Below, one piece after another: positions 1 through 8,456 of a stretch of DNA of 64,000 bases (within the stretch, counting starts at the first letter, position 1; every line of letters starts with the position of its first letter). The position numbers were made by a program, and so were the translations under genes. This stretch comes from VRUE01 sp963819755 (GTDB taxonomy: Bacteria > Actinomycetota > Thermoleophilia > Solirubrobacterales > 70-9): contig CAWFXB010000002.1 in the NCBI GenBank assembly GCA_963819755.1, positions 930,001 through 994,000 of the forward strand. Reading direction: 5' to 3'. The notes under the pieces were generated by a model, which worked only from the letters and a program-made list of their open reading frames with translations, ran no database searches and was not told where the DNA came from.

Positions 1-274
1 CTACCTCTCCAAGGGCCGCCCGGTGGCAGTGGAAGGTCGACTCGACTGGCGCGAGTGGGAGGCAAAAGACGGCGGTGGCAAACGACAGGCGGTGCAGATC
101 GTCGCCAACTCTGTCCAGTTCCTCGGCTCTCGCGACGGCGGGGGCGGTGGCGACAATGGCAACGGTGGCGGTGGCTTCACCCCGCAGAGCGATACGCCGG
201 CCGATCCCAGCGACTTCGATGCTGCCCCGGCCGGGGCCGGCGGCGGTGGCAGCGACGACGACATCCCCTTTTAG
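1..274 (+). CDS. ssb: Single-stranded DNA-binding protein, C-terminal part
   Basis: The reading frame is open from the window edge (first full codon at base 2) and ends with the acidic tip DDDIPF, the hallmark SSB tail that docks replication and repair proteins. The visible N-terminal portion resembles the last strands of the OB fold (KGRPVAVEGRLDWREWE), followed by a Gly-rich, Asn-containing flexible linker. SSB coats single-stranded DNA during replication. The gene is truncated by the window, not broken. The rpsR and rplI genes follow directly, the usual rpsF-ssb-rpsR-rplI order, so rpsF is expected just outside the window. Confidence 0.95.
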   Translation, partial: YLSKGRPVAVEGRLDWREWEAKDGGGKRQAVQIVANSVQFLGSRDGGGGGDNGNGGGGFTPQSDTPADPSDFDAAPAGAGGGGSDDDIPF

Positions 275-301
275 CGCCGGTCTGTAGCATCCCGGGCCGC
301 A

Positions 302-568
302 ATGGCCCGAGCTAGAGAGAACAGCGGCGACGCACCACGCCGCGGACGGCGTGGTGCAGACCGTGTCAGACCGCGTAAATACACGCGGATCAACTCCGAG
401 GCGGTCGACTACAAGGACCTCAACCTGCTGCGGCGCTTCCTCTCCGACAAGGGGAAGACGCGCGGGCGGCGGGTGACCGGACTTTCGCGCAAGCATCAGC
501 GGCAGCTCTCGGTGGCAGTGAAGCGGGCGCGCGAGATCGCCCTGCTGCCCTACGTCGGAGAGCGCTGA
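302..568 (+). CDS. rpsR: 30S ribosomal protein S18
   Basis: An 88-residue basic protein with the S18 core: RKYTRINSEAVDYKDLNLL, then the RR/TG-containing segment and a C-terminal helix rich in Arg and Lys (SRKHQRQLSVAVKRAREIALLPY). S18 binds 16S rRNA in the platform of the small subunit together with S6. It has an N-terminal extension of about 25 residues rich in Arg and Gly, common in actinobacterial S18. Its TGA overlaps the ATG of rplI by one base, implying coupled translation. The start is the first ATG after ssb; no strong Shine-Dalgarno is visible. Confidence 0.97.
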   Translation: MARARENSGDAPRRGRRGADRVRPRKYTRINSEAVDYKDLNLLRRFLSDKGKTRGRRVTGLSRKHQRQLSVAVKRAREIALLPYVGER

Positions 569-1020
569 TGGCACAGGCGATCCTCCTCGAGGACGTCGAG
601 AGCCTCGGGCAGCGCGGCGAACCGATCGACGTCTCGCCCGGCTACCTGCGCAACTACCTGATCCCCCGCAAGCTCGCCGCACCGGCCACGCCGGGGGCCT
701 TGGAGCAGGCACAGCAGCGCCAGGCGGCAACCGAAAAGGCCGAACGGCTGCGCGCCGAGCGGGAAGAGCAGGCGGCCTCCCTACTTTCCAAAACCGTGCT
801 GACGATCCATCAGCGCGCAGACGACGGCGGCAAACTGTTCGGCTCCGTCGGCGCCAAGGAGATCGTCGATGCGATCCGCGAGGCACGCGATCTGCGCATC
901 GACCGTCGCAAAGTCCGCCTCGAGCAGCCGATCCGCGAGATCGGCACCCACATGGTCGAGATCGAGCTCGCCGACGGCACGGTCGCTTCAGTGAAGACGA
1001 TCGTCGCCGAGGAGAGCTAA
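568..1020 (+). CDS. rplI: 50S ribosomal protein L9
   Basis: A 150-residue protein of normal L9 length. The N-terminal rRNA-binding domain carries the signature GYLRNYLIPRKLA at about residues 26-38. A long central charged helix (about 45-75) connects it to the C-terminal domain, which includes GKLFGSVGAKEIVDAI. L9 bridges the L1 stalk base on the large subunit. The start codon shares a base with the rpsR stop, so the gene belongs to the ssb-rpsR-rplI transcript. Confidence 0.97.
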   Translation: MAQAILLEDVESLGQRGEPIDVSPGYLRNYLIPRKLAAPATPGALEQAQQRQAATEKAERLRAEREEQAASLLSKTVLTIHQRADDGGKLFGSVGAKEIVDAIREARDLRIDRRKVRLEQPIREIGTHMVEIELADGTVASVKTIVAEES

Positions 1021-1041
1021 GAGCGCTGGGCTTGCCGGCGT

Positions 1042-1047
1042 TAGGCT
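1042..1047 (+). promoter_or_regulatory. Putative -10 element of a leaderless mRNA
   Basis: TAGGCT lies exactly 7 bases before the GTG start of the membrane-protein gene, with no Shine-Dalgarno between. A TANNNT hexamer 6-7 bases before the start codon is the known architecture of leaderless actinobacterial transcripts. The same spacing recurs at several other genes in this window. No good -35 is obvious. Confidence 0.45.
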
Positions 1048-1054
1048 CCGCCGG

Positions 1055-1756
1055 GTGGCCTCGCTGCGCTTTCCAACTCGCCTGACCCGTCGCGCCAGGG
1101 CGCGAACGCGGTTCGGCTGGGCCCGGTCCGAGCGGGCGACGGTGGGTCTGGCCGCGGTGGCTCTGGGTGGCGTCGGAGCGGTCGTGGTTGGCCAGTACGG
1201 GCGCCTACTGCAGCGGCGCGCCCATGACCACGACCACGGCGAGCCACTTGTCGAAGCGGCGCCGGCGGCGGCCCTCGACACGGTCGGAGTCGCGGTGAGT
1301 GGCTATGCGGCGACGCCGCGTAGCGAGACGGTGCTGTTCAACCTCCTTGCCGGCTTCCTCGGCTCTTTCGCGCTGGTGCGAGTGTCGACCTGGGGCATTC
1401 GCGACCAGTGGTGGCCGTTTCGCGAGGTCAGCGTCGGCGGCCGCCACATCCACCACTTCGTGCCGGGGATCCTGCTGGCCTTCGGCGCCGGTACCGCGGC
1501 GCTGCTGACCGACGACGAAGCTCAGGAAGACCGCCTCGCGATCGCGATGGGCGCCGGCATGGGGCTGACCTTCGACGAGGCGGCGCTGCTGCTCGACCTG
1601 CGTGATGTCTATTGGACCCGCAAGGGCCTGCTCAGCGTTCAGCTGAGTCTCGGCGCGACGGCGATCCTCAGCATCGCGATCCTCACCCAGCGCATGCTAC
1701 GGAGAGGCGAGCGACAAAAGGAGGCCGCGGGCGAGATCCCGCCGGCCGAGTTTTAG
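1055..1756 (+). CDS. Conserved multi-pass membrane protein, unknown function
   Basis: 233 residues with about four hydrophobic segments: near 28-48, about 93-112, about 140-160 and about 195-213. A basic Arg-rich N-terminus (1-27) and a short His/Asp cluster (HDHDH, about 57-61) stand out. The best-conserved-looking stretch is GRHIHHFVPGILLAFGAG after WWPF, a His-rich loop entering a membrane helix. Similar HIHHF proteins occur in actinobacteria without known function (recalled, not searched). The GTG start is chosen because it opens the frame and has a -10-like box 7 bases upstream. Its stop overlaps the convergent coiled-coil gene's stop by two bases. Confidence 0.75.
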   Translation: MASLRFPTRLTRRARARTRFGWARSERATVGLAAVALGGVGAVVVGQYGRLLQRRAHDHDHGEPLVEAAPAAALDTVGVAVSGYAATPRSETVLFNLLAGFLGSFALVRVSTWGIRDQWWPFREVSVGGRHIHHFVPGILLAFGAGTAALLTDDEAQEDRLAIAMGAGMGLTFDEAALLLDLRDVYWTRKGLLSVQLSLGATAILSIAILTQRMLRRGERQKEAAGEIPPAEF

Positions 1757-2133
1757 AGCTGGGTGGCGATGAGGCCGATCAGGGCAGCCAGCATCAGCCC
1801 ACAGAACCCAAACATCATCCGGTATGTCTCGAGCAAGCGCTGGTCCATGCTCTGGAAGCGCTTCTCGAGCTTGTCGAACCCTGCTCTCATCTCGCCGCGG
1901 ACTGCTTGGAATTCTTCTTTCATCTCAGTCCGAACCGCGCCGAATTCCTCTTTCATCTCGCCGCGGACCGCGCCGAATTCCTCTTTCATCTCAGTCCGAA
2001 CCGCGCCGAATTCCTCCTTCATCTCGCCGCGGACCGCTTTGAACTCGGTTCGCATCTCGAGATGCAGAGCGTCGACCTTCCCGTTGAGGTCGTCCATCCG
2101 GTCGTCGGTCCAGCTCTCTCTCATCGCCTCCAT
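1753..2133 (-). CDS. Tail-anchored coiled-coil protein built from 11-residue repeats
   Basis: 126 residues. Residues about 1-30 are charged and helical. Residues about 30-85 consist of successive 11-residue units alternating between EFGAVRTEMKE and EFGAVRGEMKE, an undecad pattern typical of right-handed or straight coiled coils. One hydrophobic segment near the C-terminus (about 108-124, MMFGFCGLMLAALIGLIA) would anchor it in the membrane with the coiled coil in the cytoplasm. The architecture resembles DUF1640-like tail-anchored coiled-coil proteins, but this is only a resemblance. The DNA units are nearly identical, so expansion looks recent. It is convergent with the preceding gene. Confidence 0.7.
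   Translation of the reverse strand: MEAMRESWTDDRMDDLNGKVDALHLEMRTEFKAVRGEMKEEFGAVRTEMKEEFGAVRGEMKEEFGAVRTEMKEEFQAVRGEMRAGFDKLEKRFQSMDQRLLETYRMMFGFCGLMLAALIGLIATQL
1909..2039. repeat. Coding 33-bp tandem repeats (66-bp alternating period)
   Basis: About four consecutive 33-bp units beginning gccgaattcctctttcatct occur on the plus strand. They alternate between two endings (gccgcggaccgc and agtccgaaccgc), giving a 66-bp period. They encode the 11-residue coiled-coil units of the minus-strand gene. Near-identity at silent positions indicates recent slippage or unequal exchange. Confidence 0.85.
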
Positions 2134-2313
2134 TGTTGCACCGTAAACGTTGCGGCGTCACGCGTGGTGCGCAGATTGAAAATTTTCTGCAACAACATCC
2201 GCACGGAAGATTCCTTCGTCATTTGCAGACTGGCTTCCCTTGGCCGCACGCGCACTCTGGTTTGCTTGGCGACCGGAGCGAATCCGCCGCCCCGGCCCCT
2301 TAACTAGACGTTG

Positions 2314-3738
2314 ATGCCGCAGCCTTCCGCAACCCACGTTCCGCCCCAGAACATCGAGGCCGAGGAATCGGTGCTGGGAGCGATGCTGGTTGCCGAGCCG
2401 TCGCTGAGCCGCGTCATCGACGAGGTCAAGCTCAACGGCGAGGACTTCTACCTGGAGAAGCACGCGGCGATCTTCCGCGCCGCGCGCGACCTCTACGCGG
2501 CCTCCAAGCCGGTCGACGAGCTCAGCGTCAGCGAGGCGCTGGTCCAGCGCAACGAGATCGAGGAGGCCGGCGGCAAGCACTACGTCTCCGAGCTGGCGGC
2601 GAAGGTGCCGGCGGCCGGCAACGCCAAGCACTACGCCGAGATCGTCCAGCAGAACTCGTTGCTGCGGCGGCTGCTCGGCGCCGGCCAGGAGATCCAGGGC
2701 TGGGTCCACGAGCGCGAGGGCGAGCCGCGCGAGCTCTCCGAGCGCGCCGAGAGGCTGCTCTTCGAAGTCGCTCACAAAGAGCAGGCGAGCGACTTCCGCC
2801 AGCTCTCGGAGATCCTCCACGACGAGGTCGACCGGCTGGAGAAGCTCTCGACCGGCGAGCTGGAGCTGACCGGCACCCCTTCCGGCTTCCGCGACATCGA
2901 CGCGATCACCGGCGGCTTCCAGCCCGGCAACCTGATCATCGTCGCCGCCCGCCCGGCGATGGGCAAGAGCGCGATCGTCGCCAACATCGCCGAGAACGTG
3001 GCGGTGAAGCGGGGGATGCCGGTCGCCTTCTTCTCCCTGGAGATGTCGGAGGTGGAGCTGGCCCAGCGCTTCATCGCCTGCCGGGCACGGATCTCCGGCG
3101 ACAAGCTGCGCAAGGGGCAGGTCGCGCAGAAAGACTGGCCGAAGGTGGTGCGCGCCTGCAACGAGCTGGAGGAGGCGCCGCTCTGGTTCGACGACTCCTC
3201 CGACCTGGGCCTGCTCGACCTGCGGGCGAAGGCACGGCGGCTGCACGCACAGACTCAGGATCAGGGTGGGCTCGGCCTGGTGATCGTCGACTACCTGCAG
3301 CTGATGCGTGCCGACGACCTGCGCGCCAACCGGGTCGAGCAGGTCGGCCAGATGAGCCGCGGCCTGAAGATCCTCGCCCGCGAGCTCGAGGTGCCGGTGC
3401 TGGCGATCTCCCAGCTCTCCCGCGCACCCGAGCAGCGCCACCCGCCGAAGCCGATGCTGTCGGACCTGCGCGAGTCGGGATCGATCGAGCAGGACGCGGA
3501 CCTGGTCGCTTTCCTCTTCCGCGAGGACTACTACCGCGATCCCGAGGACGAGCCCGACGGGCTGGCCGACGTGATCATCGCCAAGCATAGGAACGGGCCG
3601 ATCGGCTCGCCGAAACTGGTCTTCCTCGACCGCTTCCCCAAATTCGCCGACTTCTCCGGCCACGAGCGGCCGGTCGAGCAGCCGGCGGGAGAAGGGCCGC
3701 CGCTCGAGGAAGCCGCCGGCGCGGGGCCTGAGTTCTGA
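2314..3738 (+). CDS. dnaB: Replicative DNA helicase DnaB
   Basis: 474 residues from ATG 2314 (a TTG lies one codon earlier). The N-terminal DnaB domain begins PPQNIEAEESVLGAMLV. The RecA-like helicase domain has Walker A ARPAMGKSA at about residues 213-221, then FFSLEMS, Walker B LVIVDYLQLM at about 325, and the late motif SDLRESGSIEQDAD. It unwinds DNA at the fork as a hexamer. No intein or insertion is seen. Its TGA overlaps the ATG of the loader gene, indicating translational coupling. The 177-base gap upstream (2134-2310) holds no gene and probably carries its promoter. Confidence 0.97.
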   Translation: MPQPSATHVPPQNIEAEESVLGAMLVAEPSLSRVIDEVKLNGEDFYLEKHAAIFRAARDLYAASKPVDELSVSEALVQRNEIEEAGGKHYVSELAAKVPAAGNAKHYAEIVQQNSLLRRLLGAGQEIQGWVHEREGEPRELSERAERLLFEVAHKEQASDFRQLSEILHDEVDRLEKLSTGELELTGTPSGFRDIDAITGGFQPGNLIIVAARPAMGKSAIVANIAENVAVKRGMPVAFFSLEMSEVELAQRFIACRARISGDKLRKGQVAQKDWPKVVRACNELEEAPLWFDDSSDLGLLDLRAKARRLHAQTQDQGGLGLVIVDYLQLMRADDLRANRVEQVGQMSRGLKILARELEVPVLAISQLSRAPEQRHPPKPMLSDLRESGSIEQDADLVAFLFREDYYRDPEDEPDGLADVIIAKHRNGPIGSPKLVFLDRFPKFADFSGHERPVEQPAGEGPPLEEAAGAGPEF

Positions 3739-4499
3739 TGCCCGCGATCCCCCGCAGCGAACCGTTCGCCCTGCAGGCCTGCCCGCTGGGCGCCTGTGAC
3801 GGCTCCGGCTGGATCCTCGGGCCCGAAGACGTCGCCCGAGCCTGCGAGTGCCGTGAGCCGCGGCTGAAACGGGGGCGGGTCCGCGGCGTCGCCTCGGCGA
3901 TCCCACCGCGCTACCGCGGCGTCTCCTTCGACCGCCCGCCGGTCAGCGACATGGTGCGCGACATGAGCACCCGTCACGTCGTCAATGCCGTGCAGAGCTT
4001 CGTCGACGACCTCGACGAGAACCTCGCCGCGGGCAAGGGGATGTGGCTGATGGGAAACACCGGCACCGGCAAGACGACGCTGGGGATGCTGGCGGCAAAG
4101 ACGGCGCTGGCGGCAGGACGGACGGTCGCCGTCTACTTCACGCCCAAGCTGCTGACGCAGATCCGCCAGACCTACCAGGCGACCGAATCCGAGGACGCCT
4201 ACGACGCCTTCTTCAGGCGGCTGACCTCGGTCGACCTGCTCTACATCGACGACCTCGGCTCCGAGCGCCACACCGACTGGGTGGTGGAGCAGCTCTATGC
4301 GTTGGTCAACGAGCGTTACGAGAACCAGCGCTCGATGCTGGTCACCAGCAACGCCGCGCGGGACGTCGAGGAAGGGCGCAAGCAGCTCGAGGACCAGATC
4401 GGATCGCGCACGGTCTCACGCCTGATCGAGATCTGCGACGACCCCCTGCCCCTGTTCGGCCCGGACCGGCGCGAGCAGGCGCGCGCGGTCGGAGCGTAG
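3738..4499 (+). CDS. DnaC/DnaI-like helicase loader ATPase
   Basis: 253 residues. The N-terminus has a Cys motif C15-x4-C20-x15-C36-x-C38, a likely zinc site of the DnaI/DnaC type. The AAA+ domain has Walker A GNTGTGKTT at 106-114, Walker B DLLYIDDLGSE at about 169-179, sensor-1-like SMLVTSN at about 198-204, and the arginine-rich segment GSRTVSRLIEIC near the C-terminus. IstB transposition ATPases share this fold, but no transposase is nearby and the gene overlaps dnaB by TGATG. A chromosomal loader delivering DnaB to single-stranded DNA is therefore the best reading. It is unusual because a DciA-type protein is also encoded in this window. Confidence 0.85.
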   Translation: MPAIPRSEPFALQACPLGACDGSGWILGPEDVARACECREPRLKRGRVRGVASAIPPRYRGVSFDRPPVSDMVRDMSTRHVVNAVQSFVDDLDENLAAGKGMWLMGNTGTGKTTLGMLAAKTALAAGRTVAVYFTPKLLTQIRQTYQATESEDAYDAFFRRLTSVDLLYIDDLGSERHTDWVVEQLYALVNERYENQRSMLVTSNAARDVEEGRKQLEDQIGSRTVSRLIEICDDPLPLFGPDRREQARAVGA

Positions 4500-4523
4500 A
4501 ACCAGGCACAATCCCGGGTCGCT

Positions 4524-5894
<1,371 letters not shown>

Positions 5895-5903
5895 AGTCGT
5901 GGT

Positions 5904-6593
5904 GTGGCTACCGGTAGACGCACCGCTAAGCTGAACGAGCGGCTGCCCCGGGGCCGTCACGGGCTACCGCGGGAGGCGGTGACGGAGTCCCAGCAGCGGC
6001 GGATTCTGCAGGCGATGATCGAGGTCGTCGCCGAGCGTGGCTACCCCGAGACGCGCGTGGTCGACGTGATCGGCGTCGCCGGCGTTTCGAGAAAGACCTT
6101 TTATGAGCTGTTCGCCAGCAAGGAGGACTGCTTCCTCGCCGCCTACGACGTCCTGCTCGGCAACCTGCTCGGCGACACGGCGCGGGGATTCGAGTCGAAG
6201 CCCGGCTCGCCCTGGGCCGAGCGCGTCGCGGCAGGCCTGGCGGAGCTGCTCAAACACCTCGCCGAGCATCCCGACGAGGGCCGTTTCGCGATCGTCGAGG
6301 TGCTGGCCGCGGGGCCGAAGGCGCTCGCCCGCCGCGACGCGGCCCTGCGTCAGTTCACCGGATTTCTCGACGCCGGCCGGGCCGAGACCTCGGTCGAGCT
6401 GCCGGGGATCACCTCGCTCTCGCTGGCCGGAGGGATCAACGAGCTGCTCTACAGCGAGATCCTCCACGGCGCTTCCGCCCGCCTTCCCAGCCGCCTTCCC
6501 GACCTGATGTTCTGGATCACGCTGCCGTTCCTGGGCCCCGAGGGGGCGGCGGAGGAGCGCGAGCGGGTGCGGCTCTCGATGCTCGAGGGCTGA
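5904..6593 (+). CDS. TetR/AcrR-family transcriptional regulator
   Basis: 229 residues. An N-terminal helix-turn-helix at about residues 27-75 runs QQRRILQAMIEVVAERGYPE, then the recognition part VSRKTFYELFASKEDCF, typical of TetR. The C-terminal ligand domain is not recognised. It stands immediately upstream of the secreted-protein pair and convergent with the MCE operon, so it could control envelope or lipid-transport genes. That is inference from position; no operator is evident. The basic Arg-rich N-terminal extension (1-25) is typical of actinobacterial members. The start is set by the promoter 6 bases upstream. Confidence 0.88.
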   Translation: MATGRRTAKLNERLPRGRHGLPREAVTESQQRRILQAMIEVVAERGYPETRVVDVIGVAGVSRKTFYELFASKEDCFLAAYDVLLGNLLGDTARGFESKPGSPWAERVAAGLAELLKHLAEHPDEGRFAIVEVLAAGPKALARRDAALRQFTGFLDAGRAETSVELPGITSLSLAGGINELLYSEILHGASARLPSRLPDLMFWITLPFLGPEGAAEERERVRLSMLEG

Positions 6594-6737
6594 GCGCCGG
6601 TTGCAAGGCCGCTCTTTTGCCCGTGTGCGTGGGTTTAAGAAATGGCCAGGGCTGGTAGTTTTGCCAGCGGAGGCATCGAATCGTGCTTTAAAACGGCTTC
6701 CGCTCAGACGGGCAGGGGCAAAAGGAGAGAGAAGAGC

Positions 6738-7532
6738 ATGCGTAGAAACTTGATGTTGGCACTCGCCCTGGCAGCAGTGCTGTCGCTGGGCGTAGCGGCC
6801 GTCGCAAGCGCGGTCAGCACCACGCTGCGGGCGGGCGACCTGATCGCCACCTTCGGCGGCACCACCTCGCCGAAGGCACTGTCGAAGACCAAGTACACGC
6901 CGGTCGTCGCGAACCTGTTCGGCAAACTCTCGACCAGCGACGGCACTCATCCGCCCGCGTTCCGCGAAGCGGTCGTCGACATCGACAAAGACGTGAAAGT
7001 CAACGTCAAGGGCTACCCGGTCTGCAAAGCGGGCCAGCTCGAGGCACGTGATACCAAGGCCGCGAAAGCAGCCTGTGGGAACACGATCCTCGGCGAAGGC
7101 AAAGCGGAAGCCGAGATCGCCTTCCCCGAACAGAAGCCGATCAAAGTCCCGAGCCCTCTCCTCGTTTTCAACGGTGGCGAAAAGGGCGGCAAGGTCACGC
7201 TGCTGATCCACACCTTCATCACCGTGCCGGCACCGACGGCGATCGTCACCACCGTGACCATCTCCAGGAAAGGCACCGGGCTGCACTCGATCGCGAAAAT
7301 CCCGGTCATCGCCGGCGGCAGCGGCTCCGCGCTCAGCTTCAGCTTCAAGCTGGGCAAGACCTACACCTACAAGGGCAAGAAGGTCGGCTACTTCGAAGCC
7401 AAATGCCCGGACGGGGTCTTCAAGGTAAACGTCCCAAGCGTCGTCTTCAAGAACGAAGCGCATACGCCGGGACAGGAAAGCTCCTTCAACCTCAAAGGCG
7501 CGCTCGCCGTACCCTGCACGCCCAAGGGCTAG
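6738..7532 (+). CDS. Secreted protein, MCE/MMPL-neighbour family, copy 1
   Basis: 264 residues from ATG 6738, preceded by AAAGGAGAG. A classical signal peptide (basic MRRN, hydrophobic 5-22, cleavage near ASA-V) leads to a beta-rich-looking mature domain. Family landmarks shared with four other proteins in this window are a DG-x2-P turn (SDGTHPP), a Cys before TILGEG, PLLVFNGG, and a late Cys pair (CPDG and a terminal PC). Four mature cysteines suggest disulphides in the envelope. No catalytic motif is seen and the function is unknown. It is a tandem duplicate of the next gene, and a perfect 12-bp terminator follows it. Confidence 0.82.
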   Translation: MRRNLMLALALAAVLSLGVAAVASAVSTTLRAGDLIATFGGTTSPKALSKTKYTPVVANLFGKLSTSDGTHPPAFREAVVDIDKDVKVNVKGYPVCKAGQLEARDTKAAKAACGNTILGEGKAEAEIAFPEQKPIKVPSPLLVFNGGEKGGKVTLLIHTFITVPAPTAIVTTVTISRKGTGLHSIAKIPVIAGGSGSALSFSFKLGKTYTYKGKKVGYFEAKCPDGVFKVNVPSVVFKNEAHTPGQESSFNLKGALAVPCTPKG

Positions 7533-7571
7533 TTACGCAGGCACTAGGGGCTCGTCGCAAGACGAAGCCAG

Positions 7572-7599
7572 AAAGGGGCGGCCGAGAGGCCGCCCCTTT
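7572..7599 (+). terminator. Rho-independent terminator between tandem paralogues
   Basis: A perfect 12-bp stem (aaaggggcggcc / ggccgccccttt) surrounds a GAGA tetraloop and is followed by TCTCTTGCTC. It ends the copy 1 transcript about 40 bases after its stop, so copy 2 needs its own promoter. The symmetric A and T ends could allow action in both directions. Confidence 0.9.
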
Positions 7600-7619
7600 C
7601 TCTTGCTCGATTTGGCCCG

Positions 7620-7625
7620 TAGGAT
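7620..7625 (+). promoter_or_regulatory. Putative -10 element of a leaderless mRNA
   Basis: TAGGAT is followed by exactly 6 bases and the ATG of copy 2. No Shine-Dalgarno is present, in contrast with copy 1, which has one. The two duplicates therefore seem to use different initiation modes. Confidence 0.5.
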
Positions 7626-7631
7626 GCGGGG

Positions 7632-8444
7632 ATGCGTAGGGGTTTGATCTTGGTACTGAGCGTGGTCGCCGTCGTCTTGGGAACTGCGAGCGCCGCGAGC
7701 GCGGTGAGTTGCACGCTGAGCTCTTGCTCAGGGTTTCCGCCTCTGGCGGCGACCTTCGGTGGCAGCGTCTCGCCACGCAAGCTGCCGAAGAACGACTATG
7801 TACCCATCACCGCGAGCGTCTTCGGCAAAGTCTCGACCAGCGACGGTACCCATCCGCCCGCGTTCCGCGAAGCGGTCGTCGACATCGACAAAGACGTGAA
7901 AGTCAACGTCAAGGGCTACCCGGTCTGCCGCATATCCCCTCGTACACGTGAACCGGACAGCGGGAGAAGCAAGATAGAAAAAGCTTGCCACAGCGCCCTC
8001 ATCGGTAGAGGCGAGGCGGAAGCCGAGATTGCCTTCCCCGAACAGAAACCGATCAAGGTCCCGAGCCCGCTGCTCGTCTTCAACGGCGGCGAAAAGGGCG
8101 GCAAGGTCACGCTGCTGATCGTCACCTTCGTCACCGTGCCGGCGCCGGCGGCGATCGTCGCCACCGTGACCATCGCCAGGAAAGGCGTCGGGCTCCACTC
8201 GATCGCGAAAGTCCCGGTAGTCGCGGACGGCTACGGCTCTCTGCTCAGCTTCAGCTTCAAGCTCGGGAGGACCTACTCCTACAAGGGCAAGAAGGTCGGC
8301 TACTTCGAAGCCAAATGCCCGGACGGGGTCTTCAAGGTAAACGTGCCGAGCGTTGTCTTCAAGAACGAAGCGCACACGCCGGGGCAGGAAAGTGCCTTCA
8401 ATCTCAAAGGCAGCCAAACGGTTCCCTGTAGCCCGTACGGGTAA
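7632..8444 (+). CDS. Secreted protein, MCE/MMPL-neighbour family, copy 2
   Basis: 270 residues with a signal peptide (1-23, cleavage near ASA). The mature part is a close duplicate of copy 1, with long stretches identical in DNA, for example around SDGTHPPAFREAVVDIDKDV and KVNVPSVVFKNEAHTPGQES. Two differences stand out. There is an extra pair of cysteines at the mature N-terminus (CTLSSC). There is also a divergent patch near residues 103-120 (SPRTREPDSGRSKIEKAC) where copy 1 has a different, shorter sequence. The function is unknown. Its end is convergent with the MCE operon, 12 bases from the last MCE stop. Confidence 0.82.
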   Translation: MRRGLILVLSVVAVVLGTASAASAVSCTLSSCSGFPPLAATFGGSVSPRKLPKNDYVPITASVFGKVSTSDGTHPPAFREAVVDIDKDVKVNVKGYPVCRISPRTREPDSGRSKIEKACHSALIGRGEAEAEIAFPEQKPIKVPSPLLVFNGGEKGGKVTLLIVTFVTVPAPAAIVATVTIARKGVGLHSIAKVPVVADGYGSLLSFSFKLGRTYSYKGKKVGYFEAKCPDGVFKVNVPSVVFKNEAHTPGQESAFNLKGSQTVPCSPYG

Positions 8445-8456
8445 CCCTTCCGGGCT

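Noticed and set aside
1909..2039. Possible CRISPR array
   Set aside because: The 33-bp units are contiguous without unique spacers and encode an in-frame 11-residue repeat.
2158..3906. 582-codon minus-strand frame
   Set aside because: Antisense to dnaB, which has complete helicase motifs.
3738..4499. IstB helper of an IS21-type element
   Set aside because: There is no istA or terminal repeats; the gene is coupled to dnaB and has the Cys motif of DnaI/DnaC-like loaders.
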